DNA of 64,000 bases from Nodosilinea sp. P-1105. GTDB taxonomy: Bacteria > Cyanobacteriota > Cyanobacteriia > Phormidesmidales > Phormidesmidaceae. The notes beneath the pieces are model-generated. The model ran no database searches, had not been told where the DNA came from, and was given only the letters and a program-made list of their open reading frames with translations. Shown one piece after another: positions 48,173-55,677 of this stretch. A program made the position numbers and the translations under genes. The stretch spans positions 1-64,000 of the forward strand of contig NZ_SMDQ01000004.1 of assembly GCF_012911975.1 (NCBI RefSeq), written 5' to 3'. Each line of letters opens with the position of its first letter. Position 1 is the stretch's first letter.

Positions 48173-48247
48173 TTAGCTCACGAATTGAAACAAAATAATC
48201 CCAACGGCCCAGGCGAAGAAAAGCCAGGCAATTAAACTCGGAACCAT
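48173..48247 (-). CDS. 24-residue single-helix membrane peptide (candidate)
   Basis: The frame encodes a hydrophobic 24-residue peptide, MVPSLIAWLFFAWAVGII followed by a few polar residues, i.e. one transmembrane helix. It has a very good ribosome site: AGGAGG five bases before the ATG, and a CCGCT/AGCGG hairpin just upstream of that. Such peptides are common as subunits of photosynthetic and respiratory complexes, but the sequence does not match the Psb, Psa, Pet or Ndh small subunits I know. Divergent from rpsN with about 180 bp between. Plausible gene, function unknown. Confidence 0.5.
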   Translation of the reverse strand: MVPSLIAWLFFAWAVGIILFQFVS

Positions 48248-48430
48248 AGCGCCTCCTAGGTTGTACCGCTTTTACTGTAGCGGCTAATTAATCCCAATCT
48301 GAGGGCTGAAACCCGAACCAGGGCAGACCGGGCATTCTTTGTAAGATTGGGCTTTACGAATTCGTGTATCTTCAGCTAGAATTATCAATTGTGCGTTTGT
48401 AATCAAGAACCCCACAGCTTAAGGAACTAA

Positions 48431-48733
48431 ATGGCTAAGAAAAGCATGATCGCGCGGGAGCGCAAGCGGGAAAAGCTGGTAGAAAAGTATGCCAAGAAGC
48501 GGGAAGCCCTGCTGGAAGAGTTCAACAATGCTCAGAACCAGCAAGAAAGAGTGGCGATTCACCGCAAGATTCAGCAGCTTCCCCGGAATAGCGCCCCCAC
48601 TCGTCTGCACAACCGCTGTTGGATGACGGGTCGGCCCCGAGGCTACTACCGCGACTTTGGTCTCTGCCGCAACAAGCTACGGGAAATGGCTCACGAAGGT
48701 TTACTGCCTGGGGTGGTCAAGTCAAGTTGGTAG
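48431..48733 (+). CDS. rpsN: 30S ribosomal protein S14 (zinc-independent type)
   Basis: A 100-residue S14 of the long, C-minus type: [20 protein letters not shown] is present but the CxxC...CxxC zinc ribbon of short S14 is absent. This is the normal cyanobacterial and plastid form. ATG at 48431 after GGAAC. Its location beside the zinc island may be chance; zinc-free S14 is what zinc-limited cells need, but here it seems to be the standard copy. Confidence 0.96.
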   Translation: MAKKSMIARERKREKLVEKYAKKREALLEEFNNAQNQQERVAIHRKIQQLPRNSAPTRLHNRCWMTGRPRGYYRDFGLCRNKLREMAHEGLLPGVVKSSW

Positions 48734-48856
48734 ATAAATTGCCCCAAACCAGAGTTCCTGCTTGATAAAGCAGCACTGTCATCCATGCCGTGGCAAGGCT
48801 GTTTGTGAATGGCCAGGGGTTAAGAAGCATCTGGACGCTAATTCCACAAGAGCCCC

Positions 48857-48881
48857 CAAAACCCAGGGGTGGGTGGTTTTG
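48857..48881 (+). terminator. Possible hairpin after rpsN
   Basis: CAAAACC (48857-48863) and GGTTTTG (48875-48881) enclose CAGGGGTGGGT; the T-run lies within the stem. About 125 bp past the rpsN stop. Weak terminator candidate. Confidence 0.4.
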
Positions 48882-48919
48882 TATGATAAGTTCTGACGTA
48901 GCCGGGGTGTCACAGATCT

Positions 48920-49663
48920 TTAACGATAGCCCAGCCCCTTTGATGCCCCAAACCCCTTGGCCACGCTACCCTGCACCTGCTTGAAGCTAACTCTATCGGC
49001 ACCGGGGTCATAGAGTACGTAGGCAGGTTGGCCTACCCGACCCACATTGCCCACCCCCACCACTCGGCGGGGTGACTTTTCCTGCTCCTGGGGTGCCGCT
49101 GTCTGATCCAAGGTAGTCACCGTAGAGCGCAGAGCACCAGGCTCGATCCAACACTCAAAGGCTCGCCCTGATCGCCCACAAAACAGCGTGTTGGCATCGG
49201 CGCGGATCAGGCCATCGCATAGAGTAATCGGCGGCGTCTCCGGCGTCAGCTCATCGCTGTAGCTCACGGTACTGCCGTGGATCAGCAGACAATCCAACTC
49301 GTGGAAGCCAAAGTCTAGAGTCGCCAACCACTGCACCGTCTGCCGCGACACCGTCTCCCACAGGTCTTTCACTGCCCCAAGGCCATACCGTTCCACCAAT
49401 TCCGGCGCATCGGGCAGCCCGCGAAAACCGTGCAGGCTAAAGCACTGCTCCTCCCACCAGCCCGTACAGACCTGGGGGATAGGTTCCCCTGGCTGGGGCT
49501 CTCTCACCCGCCGCACCACCGCCTCGTTATCGCCCTTCAGCCCCACTAGATCGCCCACTATATAGAGATCCGTCACCGGATTGCGCTGTCGTCGAATATC
49601 CGCCAGCACTGCCTCATAGGCCGCTAGATTGCCTTCGATGCCGCTGAGAATGGCCCATTGCAT
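48920..49663 (-). CDS. Calcineurin-like phosphoesterase paralogue with lost metal ligands
   Basis: A 247-residue protein with the fold pattern of the small MJ0936/YfcE-type phosphoesterases and clear relationship to its neighbour, but the metal motifs are broken: DxHGN reads SGIEGN (Gly8, Glu10), GNHD reads CTGWWEEQC, and GHTH reads FCGRSGRAFE. GDLVG and IHGS remain. It is therefore probably not a normal dinuclear phosphoesterase; a binding or regulatory role is inferred. ATG at 49663 is chosen because an AGGAG site precedes it and the frame upstream runs into repeat DNA encoding Pro/Thr/His. Last gene of the putative zinc operon. Confidence 0.75.
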   Translation of the reverse strand: MQWAILSGIEGNLAAYEAVLADIRRQRNPVTDLYIVGDLVGLKGDNEAVVRRVREPQPGEPIPQVCTGWWEEQCFSLHGFRGLPDAPELVERYGLGAVKDLWETVSRQTVQWLATLDFGFHELDCLLIHGSTVSYSDELTPETPPITLCDGLIRADANTLFCGRSGRAFECWIEPGALRSTVTTLDQTAAPQEQEKSPRRVVGVGNVGRVGQPAYVLYDPGADRVSFKQVQGSVAKGFGASKGLGYR

Positions 49664-49681
49664 GAATTGGACTCCTATTTT

Positions 49682-49878
49682 GTGGATGGGTGGATGGGTA
49701 AGGGGTGGATGGGTAGGCGGGGAAGTAGGTTGTTTAGAGGGAGTGTTCAGCAAATCGCGCTTGACAAGGCTGAAACCCTTGATTTTTCGTTCCCGGAACG
49801 GGGGTTTACGCAAAATTTTGGTCGCTCCCTAGACTCATGCACCCATCCACCCATCCCCTCATCCACCCTCACACCCCA
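49682..49878. repeat. Bipartite G/C-arm element A, interrupted by a short insert
   Basis: The G-rich arm (about 49682-49722; GGATGGGTGGATGGGTAAGG) is followed by the core AAGTAGGTTGTTTAG, then about 93 bp of unrelated sequence, then the second half of the core (AGACTCATG) and the C-rich arm (about 49840-49878; CACCCATCCACCCATCC). Comparison with elements B and C shows the core is normally continuous. The arm reaches right up to the stop codon of the next phosphoesterase gene. Confidence 0.85.
49738..49830. mobile_element. Candidate 93-bp MITE inside element A
   Basis: The insert begins AGGGAGTG and ends CGCTCCCT, inverted ends that match at seven of eight positions, and the flanking host bases AG (or TAG) appear on both sides, as expected for a small target-site duplication. 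It carries no ORF. The inside contains GTTCCCGGAACGGG, another short palindrome. It looks like a non-autonomous derivative of an insertion sequence; the parental element is not in the window. Confidence 0.55.
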
Positions 49879-50691
49879 TTACCGCTCACAAACATGCCCC
49901 GCATCCTCCGCCCGCTCGGCAAACTCCATGCCCCGCTCCAGTCGCCAGGCGAAGATCGGCGGCAGGCCCTGTTCGAGGATGGCGGCGCAGGTTTTTTTGT
50001 AGTCGTAGGGCACTTCCCGCAGGGTGACCTGGGTGGTGTCGGTGTCGTAGAGGACGTAGGTGGCGTTGGGTCTGCCGTGGCGGGGTTCGCCGACGGAACC
50101 GGCGTTGACGATGCGTTTGAGGGGGGCGGTGAACTGGCGCTGGGTTTCCCCTTGCCCGGGCTGCTGCACCCTGACCGAGAGGGTGCCATTCTCTAGCTCT
50201 CGCAGATAGGGGACGTGGGTGTGGCCACAGAACAGCACATCGGCCTCGGCGGCCAGGACCCGCTCCAGGGCAGCGAAGCCATCCATGGTGGGCAGCAGGT
50301 ATTCGTGCTGGCTGTTGGGGCTGCCGTGGACAAAGCAAAGGTTGTCCTGGCGTAGGGTCATGGGCAGGCTGGCCAGGTACTCGCGCACCTCGGGGTGAAT
50401 GACGCGGTTCGTCCACTCATGGGCCAGGTGACCTCGCTTTTCCGCCAGTTGGGAGGGGTAGCTGCACTCGCAGGCGTTCAGCCCCTCGACGATGTCTTCA
50501 TCCCAGCAACCCTGACAGGTGGGGATATCCAAAGACCGAATCATCTCGACTACGGCGTTGGGGTAGGGGCCATAGCCCACCAGGTCCCCCAGGCAGTAGA
50601 TCTGCTCAGCCTTTTGATTGTCGATGTCGCACAGCACGGCGTCGAGGGCCTCATAGTTGCCGTGGATGCAGGAAATGACCGCTAGTTTCAT
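49879..50691 (-). CDS. Calcineurin-like phosphoesterase with cysteine-substituted metal site
   Basis: A 270-residue member of the MJ0936/YfcE-like metallophosphoesterases. GDLVGYGP (35-42), FVHGSP, CGHTHVP and NAGSVGEPRHG are intact. The first metal motif DxHGN reads SCIHGN, so Cys8 replaces the usual Asp, and GNHD reads GCWDED, with Cys62 for Asn and Trp for His. Further cysteines cluster at 59, 74 and 76. Cys at metal-ligand positions suggests a site for a softer metal such as zinc, or a redox-sensitive or inactive site. Overlaps the upstream CobW-like gene by four bases (ATGA), so coupled translation is likely. Confidence 0.82.
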   Translation of the reverse strand: MKLAVISCIHGNYEALDAVLCDIDNQKAEQIYCLGDLVGYGPYPNAVVEMIRSLDIPTCQGCWDEDIVEGLNACECSYPSQLAEKRGHLAHEWTNRVIHPEVREYLASLPMTLRQDNLCFVHGSPNSQHEYLLPTMDGFAALERVLAAEADVLFCGHTHVPYLRELENGTLSVRVQQPGQGETQRQFTAPLKRIVNAGSVGEPRHGRPNATYVLYDTDTTQVTLREVPYDYKKTCAAILEQGLPPIFAWRLERGMEFAERAEDAGHVCER

Positions 50692-51458
50692 ACAAAAAGA
50701 GCCTCTTCTGCAGGGTCTAGGGATTGGTAATGCTGTTGGTATTGGGCCAGGGCGGCGTCGGATAGGGTGCTATCCAGCAGGGTTTGGGCGATCGCCTCTC
50801 GCTCTAGTCCATAGCCCACCACCTCAATGCCGCTGAAGCGATCGGGCCGCCCCTCTAGCCAGCGGGGAATCGCCAACTCGGTATAGGCCATCCCCGGCAG
50901 CCCCTCGACAAAATCCACATGGAAGGCGCGTCCATCGGGAAGCTCAAAAATTCCCTTCATCCGGCCCACCTGGCCGTAGGCTCCCCCGGACACCTCCAGC
51001 AGCAGCGCCTCCAGGCTGGGCGGGTCGAACACCTGCCCATTCAGCGGCGTACACCAAATTTCTGGCAAGTAACCATTGGCCGGAGCTGCCACAGGGTTAC
51101 CGGTCACGATGCGATCGCTCCATCCGTGCCAGTCCGATTCGGCCAGGTCAGGGGGCAGCACCGCCACCCGCTCCCAGGGCAACTCTGCCAAAAACGGTGA
51201 ACCCAAATCCAGGTGAAACCCCCACTCCAAATACACCGTTGCCTGCTCCGGCAAATCCGCCAGAATGGCCGTCAGCTGAGCCTCAGGTACCACCTGCACC
51301 CAGGGAAATCGATAGCCAATGTGGGCCAAATCCACGGACAGGTCCCCCAGCCCTGGGCACACATAGTACTGGGGAGTGGACTGATGCTTGAGAAACTGGC
51401 TAATCCAAGTCGTTTTGCCGCTGCCAGAGGGGCCGGAGATGGCGATGAGGTGGGGCAT
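50688..51458 (-). CDS. CobW/COG0523-like P-loop GTPase lacking CxCC
   Basis: A 256-residue divergent relative of the G3E GTPases. The P-loop is GPSGSGKTT (residues 9-17), and the C-terminal half retains a CobW C-domain flavour (RMKGIFELPDGRAFHVDFVE in part). It has no CxCC metal-binding motif and no His-rich stretch, both present in the neighbouring CobW proteins, and the NKxD specificity motif is not evident. Probably it works with the downstream phosphoesterase, to which it is coupled by a four-base overlap. No Shine-Dalgarno is visible: the C-rich side of element B ends two bases before the ATG. Confidence 0.7.
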   Translation of the reverse strand: MPHLIAISGPSGSGKTTWISQFLKHQSTPQYYVCPGLGDLSVDLAHIGYRFPWVQVVPEAQLTAILADLPEQATVYLEWGFHLDLGSPFLAELPWERVAVLPPDLAESDWHGWSDRIVTGNPVAAPANGYLPEIWCTPLNGQVFDPPSLEALLLEVSGGAYGQVGRMKGIFELPDGRAFHVDFVEGLPGMAYTELAIPRWLEGRPDRFSGIEVVGYGLEREAIAQTLLDSTLSDAALAQYQQHYQSLDPAEEALFV

Positions 51459-51460
51459 TT

Positions 51461-51651
51461 GGGGGGATGGGTTGGAGGGTAGGAGGGTGGATGGGTAGGA
51501 GGGTAGGAGGGTGGATGGGTAGGAGGGTGGATGGGTAGATGGGTAGGGGGTAGATGGGTAAGCGGGTCAAGGAGTAGGTAGGTTGCTTAGACTCATGAAC
51601 CCATTCACTCATCCACTCATCCACCCATCCACCCATGCACTCATCCACCCT
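51461..51651. repeat. Bipartite G/C-arm element B
   Basis: G-rich arm at 51461-51567 (units such as GGAGGGTGGATGGGTA), core AGGTAGGTTGCTTAGACTCA (about 51576-51595), C-rich arm at about 51597-51650 (units CACTCATCCACTCATCCACC). It occupies the complete gap between the CobW-like start and the folE stop. In the minus-strand transcript the G-rich copy of the right arm comes first and the C-rich copy of the left arm last, directly before the CobW-like AUG. Confidence 0.9.
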
Positions 51652-52302
51652 TTAATGAAACGCCGGACTGTGCCGAATCAAACTCATAAACTCCTGCCGG
51701 GTGCGGGCGTCGTCGGCAAAGACGCCTTTCATGGCGCTGGTGACGGTCCAGGAGCCGGGTTTTTGGACGCCGCGCATGACCATGCACATGTGGGTGGCTT
51801 CGACCACAACGGCAACGCCCTGGGGTTGCAGGAGCCCCTGGAGGGCGTCGGCGATCTGGGCGGTGAGGCGTTCTTGCACTTGCAGGCGGCGGGCGTACAT
51901 TTCGCAGATGCGGGCGACCTTGGAGAGACCGATCACCTTGCCGTTGGGAATGTAGGCCACATGGGCGCGGCCCAGGATGGGCAGAATGTGGTGTTCGCAG
52001 GAGCTAAATAGGTCGATGTCGCGCACCAGCACCATTTCGTTGGTGTTTTCGTGGAAAACAGCGCCGTTGAGTAATTCATCCAGGGATTGGTTGTAGCCGG
52101 AGGTGAGGAATTTGAGGGCCTTGACCACCCGCTTGGGGGTGTCGATTAGTCCTTCGCGATCGGGGTCTTCCCCCAGGCCAATCAGCAGGGTACGCACCGC
52201 CTGCCGCATTTCAGCCTCGGAGACGCGGGGCTGGGACTGGATGGAAAGGGCGGCGATCGACTGATCAGCGGAGAGGTCGCGGGAGGGAAGTTGTGCGGTC
52301 AT
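51652..52302 (-). CDS. folE: GTP cyclohydrolase I (FolE, type IA, zinc-dependent)
   Basis: FolE turns GTP into 7,8-dihydroneopterin triphosphate for folate and pterin synthesis. The 216-residue product has the zinc ligands Cys102 and His105 in SSCEHHILP and Cys173 in HMCMVMRGV, so it is the zinc-requiring IA form. Its position downstream of a His-rich CobW fits the known link of COG0523 GTPases with FolE under zinc limitation (ZagA in Bacillus). ATG at 52302; a weak AGGA lies upstream. Cytoplasmic homodecamer by family. Confidence 0.96.
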   Translation of the reverse strand: MTAQLPSRDLSADQSIAALSIQSQPRVSEAEMRQAVRTLLIGLGEDPDREGLIDTPKRVVKALKFLTSGYNQSLDELLNGAVFHENTNEMVLVRDIDLFSSCEHHILPILGRAHVAYIPNGKVIGLSKVARICEMYARRLQVQERLTAQIADALQGLLQPQGVAVVVEATHMCMVMRGVQKPGSWTVTSAMKGVFADDARTRQEFMSLIRHSPAFH

Positions 52303-52321
52303 GGCCGATGAAGTCCTAAAT

Positions 52322-52408
52322 GGGTGGGTGGGTAAGCGGTCTACGGTTTACGGTTTACGGTTTACGGTTTACGGTTTGAGCCTTGCACCGTGAACCGTTC
52401 ACCATGCA
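52322..52408. repeat. TTTACGG heptamer tandem and related words
   Basis: A GGGTGGGTGGGT run is followed by five copies of TTTACGG (about 52343-52377), then TTGCACCGTGAACCGTTCACCATGCACC. The array runs through the TAA stop of cobW, which lies at 52362-52364, so the last codons of that gene (Asn-Arg-Lys-Pro) are repeat-derived. Confidence 0.88.
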
Positions 52409-53450
52409 CCGATACTTGACAAGCGGCCAACTGCTGTCGCAGTCCATCCGCGTCGAGGTGGCGACCAATGAAGACGATCTGGTTGCCGGGACTGGCACTG
52501 TGCCAGGGTTCTACGTCGAGGGTGCAGCGTTTGCCACTGAGCTGAAAAATATGTTTGTTGGGGCTTTCGTTGAACCACAGCAGCCCCTTAGCGCGAAACA
52601 CATCCCTGGGGAGGGCCTCGAGAAACTGCTCAAACTGACGTAGGGCAAAGGGGCGATCGCTGCGGTAGGACACTGACACAAAGCCGTCGTTTTCTAGATG
52701 ATGGCTGTGATGGCCATGTCCGTGGTGGTCATGGTCATGATGATCGTGATGATCGTGGCCATGGCTATGATCATCGTGGCCATGTTCCGCTGGCTCTAGG
52801 GGAATCATGGCGTCGTAGGCCATGGGGTCATTGAAGCCCACATTCAGCACTAGGGGCAGGGGCAACGAGGCATTCTGGCAGCGGATGATGCGGGCACCTT
52901 CCTTCAGGCTATGGATGTGGTTTTCGAGCTTTTCCACCCCCTCATCGGGCACCAGATCGGTCTTGTTCAGCAGAATCATGTCGCTGTAGGTGATTTGTTT
53001 AAAGGCCGCCTCGCTATCAAACAAATCGGGGGCAAAGGCCGAGGCATCGACCAGGGTAATGACGGAATCGAGCCGGGTGAGATCGCGCAGTTCGGTGCCC
53101 AGAAAGGTGAGCAAAATCGGCAGCGGATCGGCCACGCCAGTGGTTTCAATCACCAGGTAGTCAATTTTGTCGCCCCGTTCGAGCACGTTGTAGACTGCTT
53201 CCACGAGGCCATCGTTAATCGTGCAGCAGATGCAGCCGTTACTCAGCTGCACCATGTCCTGATCGACGGAGACCAGTAGCTGGCTATCGATGTCAATATC
53301 ACCAAATTCATTCACCAAAACCGCAACTTTCAGGTTTTGATTATTGGTCAGAATGTGGTTCAGCAGGGTGGTTTTGCCACTGCCCAAAAAGCCAGTGATG
53401 ATGGTGACCGGCAGACCACGTTTGGGGATGGATGGGGATTGGGAGGTCAT
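52362..53450 (-). CDS. CobW/COG0523 metal-chaperone GTPase with His-rich region
   Basis: A 362-residue G3E-family GTPase. GFLGSGKT (20-27) is the P-loop, NGCICC (71-76) the CxCC metal site, LNKTDLV the base-recognition motif, and about residues 222-253 hold a long His/Asp/Gly stretch typical of zinc-related members. By family it would load zinc into client enzymes when the metal is scarce; folE is the next gene downstream. C-terminal CobW_C domain (about 258-350) has RAKGLLWF. The ATG at 53450 has no clear ribosome site, and the C-terminus runs into a heptamer repeat. Minus-strand zinc operon. Confidence 0.93.
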   Translation of the reverse strand: MTSQSPSIPKRGLPVTIITGFLGSGKTTLLNHILTNNQNLKVAVLVNEFGDIDIDSQLLVSVDQDMVQLSNGCICCTINDGLVEAVYNVLERGDKIDYLVIETTGVADPLPILLTFLGTELRDLTRLDSVITLVDASAFAPDLFDSEAAFKQITYSDMILLNKTDLVPDEGVEKLENHIHSLKEGARIIRCQNASLPLPLVLNVGFNDPMAYDAMIPLEPAEHGHDDHSHGHDHHDHHDHDHHGHGHHSHHLENDGFVSVSYRSDRPFALRQFEQFLEALPRDVFRAKGLLWFNESPNKHIFQLSGKRCTLDVEPWHSASPGNQIVFIGRHLDADGLRQQLAACQVSVHGERFTVQGSNRKP

Positions 53451-53590
53451 AGGGGTATCGGGTTTTGGGTATCGGGTTTAGGCATCCCCTCCTGGGAGGG
53501 GCAGGGGTGGGTTGGTCCGGTATCGGGTTTCGGGTTTCGGGTTTCGGGTTTTGCCTGACACCTAACACCCGACACCTGACACCTGTCCCC
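53451..53590. repeat. Repeat-filled gap between znuB and cobW
   Basis: The gap contains TATCGGGTTTTGGG words, the REP-like palindrome CCCCTCC-TG-GGAGGGG (53486-53501) with a GGGGTGGG tail, three and a half copies of CGGGTTT (about 53523-53552), and ACACCTAACACCCGACACCTG runs. No gene. Confidence 0.85.
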
Positions 53591-54421
53591 TTAAACCGCC
53601 GACAATTTCGTTCTAGGCAATACAATTGCTACTAGAAAGATCGCAAGCTGCATGGTGACGATCGCAGGTCCTGAAGGCAGATTAAAGGCTGCCGAAATCA
53701 CCATACCTAGCACGGCACCTAATGCCCCCAGCAGGGCGGACAAAATCACGTAGCCAGTGAAACTGTGGCTGAGTAGGCGGGCAGCGCAGGCAGGAATCAC
53801 CACAAAGGCACTGATCAATAGCACACCGATCGCCTGGATGGAGGTGCCCACCACTAGGGCCAACAGCACAATGAATGTCGTGCGGTGGGCCGAGGCGGAG
53901 ATACCCCGAGCCACGGCTAAGGGTTCGTGGAGGGTGAGCAGAATCTGCGATCGCAGGGTCAGCCCCACGTAAACCACACAGGCTACCAGCAAGATGGAAC
54001 CCACGACTAGATCGCCCTGCCGCACCGCCAAAATGTCGCCGAACAAAATGTTGTTAATACCACCTCGGTACTGCCCCACAAAGGTCAGCAAAATCACCCC
54101 AATGGCCAGGGACGACGAGTAGACAATATTCAACAGCGCATCCGTCCACAGCCGCGTGCGCTCTAGCAAGTACGTCACCCCCAGGGCGAATACCACCGCA
54201 AAGGGCAGTAACACTGAGGAGGGGTTCATGCCCAACAACAGCCCCAGACTGATACCCAACAGGGCCGAATGCCCCAGGGCATCACTAAAAAACGACAGCT
54301 GCCGCAGGATGGTGAAACTGCCCATTAGCCCCCCCATCAAGCCGGTGAGGATGCCGCCCATCAGGGCGCGCTGCATGAAGGGGAGTTGGAAGAGTTCGAG
54401 GGTGTGGGTGAGGGAGGGCAT
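53591..54421 (-). CDS. znuB: Zinc ABC transporter permease ZnuB
   Basis: A 276-residue ABC-3-type membrane permease with about eight helices (for example residues 15-40, 55-80, 95-118, 135-158, 178-205, 220-250). The family pattern FSDALGHSALLGISLG (about 45-60) is present. It would form the channel of the ZnuABC importer for Zn2+. ATG at 54421 follows a C-rich repeat (CCATCCACCCCT) with no visible ribosome site. It is separated from znuC by about 480 bp that hold an opposite-strand gene within a repeat element, so it may depend on read-through from znuC. Confidence 0.93.
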   Translation of the reverse strand: MPSLTHTLELFQLPFMQRALMGGILTGLMGGLMGSFTILRQLSFFSDALGHSALLGISLGLLLGMNPSSVLLPFAVVFALGVTYLLERTRLWTDALLNIVYSSSLAIGVILLTFVGQYRGGINNILFGDILAVRQGDLVVGSILLVACVVYVGLTLRSQILLTLHEPLAVARGISASAHRTTFIVLLALVVGTSIQAIGVLLISAFVVIPACAARLLSHSFTGYVILSALLGALGAVLGMVISAAFNLPSGPAIVTMQLAIFLVAIVLPRTKLSAV

Positions 54422-54490
54422 AGGGGTGGATGGGGGGGAGGGTGGATGGGGGGGTGATTTTGGGGGAAGGGTGGATGGGGGAGGGGTTGG
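54422..54490. repeat. Left G-rich arm of element F
   Basis: GGGTGGATGGGGGGGAGGGTGG-type sequence (units shortened here) directly upstream of the znuB start and running into the start of the opposite-strand four-helix-bundle gene. Its counterpart is the C-rich run at 54858-54901, in inverted orientation. Confidence 0.8.
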
Positions 54491-54858
54491 TTAGGGGATA
54501 TCGGGATTTAGAGGTTTATCAGGTGGCTTTCGAGGCGGCGATGGAAATTTTTGAGGTCTCAAAAAGGTTTCCGGTTGAGGAACGGTACTCATTGACCGAT
54601 CAAATTCGGCGCTCCTCGCGATCGGTCTGTGCAAATTTGGGAGAGGCTTGGCGAAAGCGACGATACGAAGCAGCCTTCATTGCCAAGATCAGCGATTGTC
54701 AGGCTGAGGCGACAGAAACACAAATCTGGATAGAATTTGCCGTCAAATGCCAGTACCTCGATCCTGAAACTGGCAGACACCTGTACTGCATGTACGACAA
54801 AGTCCTGGGTCAACTCGTCAACATCATCAAAAACTCCTCCCACTGGATCATCAAATAA
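54475..54858 (+). CDS. Four-helix-bundle protein, 23S rRNA-intervening-sequence (IVP) type
   Basis: A 127-residue protein of the IVP family (first described from spacer inserts in 23S rRNA genes), a pentameric four-helix bundle of unknown function. The signature includes GYRDLEVYQVAFEAAMEIF in part, YSLTDQIRRSSRSVCANLGE and a helical C-terminus. It is the only plus-strand gene in the minus-strand zinc operon and lies between znuC and znuB, bracketed by inverted G/C-rich arms. Its probable ATG (54475) lies within the G-rich arm; a TTG at 54487 is an alternative. The arrangement looks like an inserted cassette. IVP genes often occur as isolated, mobile-looking units. Confidence 0.85.
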   Translation: MGEGLVRGYRDLEVYQVAFEAAMEIFEVSKRFPVEERYSLTDQIRRSSRSVCANLGEAWRKRRYEAAFIAKISDCQAEATETQIWIEFAVKCQYLDPETGRHLYCMYDKVLGQLVNIIKNSSHWIIK

Positions 54859-54901
54859 CCCCACCCATCCACCCCCTACCCATCCACCCATCCACCTCCC
54901 C
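54858..54901. repeat. Right C-rich arm of element F
   Basis: CCCACCCATCCACCCCCTAC-type repeats starting at the stop of the four-helix-bundle gene and ending at the znuC stop. It is complementary to the left arm about 400 bp away. Confidence 0.8.
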
Positions 54902-55666
54902 CTAATGCCGATGCCGATACCTGACAAACTCCGACCCATAGACCAGCGCCAGGTTATCCGGTGCTAAAGCTACCTCTGGGCTGCCCTGGCACCGGATAGA
55001 GCGGTTGAGGCAGAGGACGCGATCGCAGTGTTTGCGGACCATGTCGAGGTCGTGGGAAATTTGCAGGATGGCCCAGCCCTGGTCTTGTTTCAGTTGGTAG
55101 AGCAATTGGTAAAACTCTGACTCACTGCGGATATCGAGGCCAGCGGGGGCTTCGTCGAGGATCAGCAGGCGGCGGGGGCGCACCAGACAGTAGGCCAGTA
55201 GGGCACGTTTCATTTCGCCGCCAGACAGACGAGAAATCGGCTGGGGACCGAGGTGCAGGGCATCGACTTCGGTGAGGGCGCGGCTGACCGCCAGGCGGCG
55301 GGGTTGGCGGTTGGCCCAGGGTAGCTGTGGCCCTAGGGTGTCCCAGCCGAGGGCGACGAGTTCGTTGACCGTGATTGGGATGCGACGGTCGAACAGGAAG
55401 TTTTGGGGCAGGTAGGCAATCTGCTGCCGCACCTGGGCCGGTAGACGCCCCTGACGACTGAGGGCATGCCCCAGCACAAACACATCCCCCGACCGCCGGG
55501 GCAGGATGCCCAAAAGGGCCTGAATCAAGGTACTTTTGCCAGCCCCATTGGGGCCAACGATGGCGGTGTCAGTGCCCTCAGCCAGGGTAAAGGACACATC
55601 CTGCACGGCGGGGTAGGTGTCGCGGTATACAGTCAACCCGTCTACGACTAGAACGTCAGTGCTCAA
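54902..55666 (-). CDS. znuC: Zinc ABC transporter ATP-binding protein ZnuC
   Basis: A 254-residue ABC ATPase for the Znu importer. Walker A is GPNGAGKST, the signature RLSGGEMKRALLAY, Walker B LLILDEAPAGLD, and the H-loop is in LQISHDLDM. The best start is TTG at 55666: AGGAGGGG lies just ahead and includes the TAG stop of znuA, which couples the two genes. An ATG 26 codons upstream (55744) is inside znuA, and has no ribosome site, so it is rejected. Followed by the C-rich arm of element F. Confidence 0.92.
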   Translation of the reverse strand: MSTDVLVVDGLTVYRDTYPAVQDVSFTLAEGTDTAIVGPNGAGKSTLIQALLGILPRRSGDVFVLGHALSRQGRLPAQVRQQIAYLPQNFLFDRRIPITVNELVALGWDTLGPQLPWANRQPRRLAVSRALTEVDALHLGPQPISRLSGGEMKRALLAYCLVRPRRLLILDEAPAGLDIRSESEFYQLLYQLKQDQGWAILQISHDLDMVRKHCDRVLCLNRSIRCQGSPEVALAPDNLALVYGSEFVRYRHRH

Positions 55667-55677
55667 GTGCGCCCCTC

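Noticed and set aside
49664-49813. N-terminal extension of the second phosphoesterase
   Set aside because: The extension is encoded by element A repeat DNA (Pro/Thr/His-rich); the ATG at 49663 has a ribosome site.
49886-50416. 176-codon minus-strand frame inside the first phosphoesterase gene
   Set aside because: It is an alternative frame of a gene with clear family motifs and is Arg/His/Pro-rich noise.
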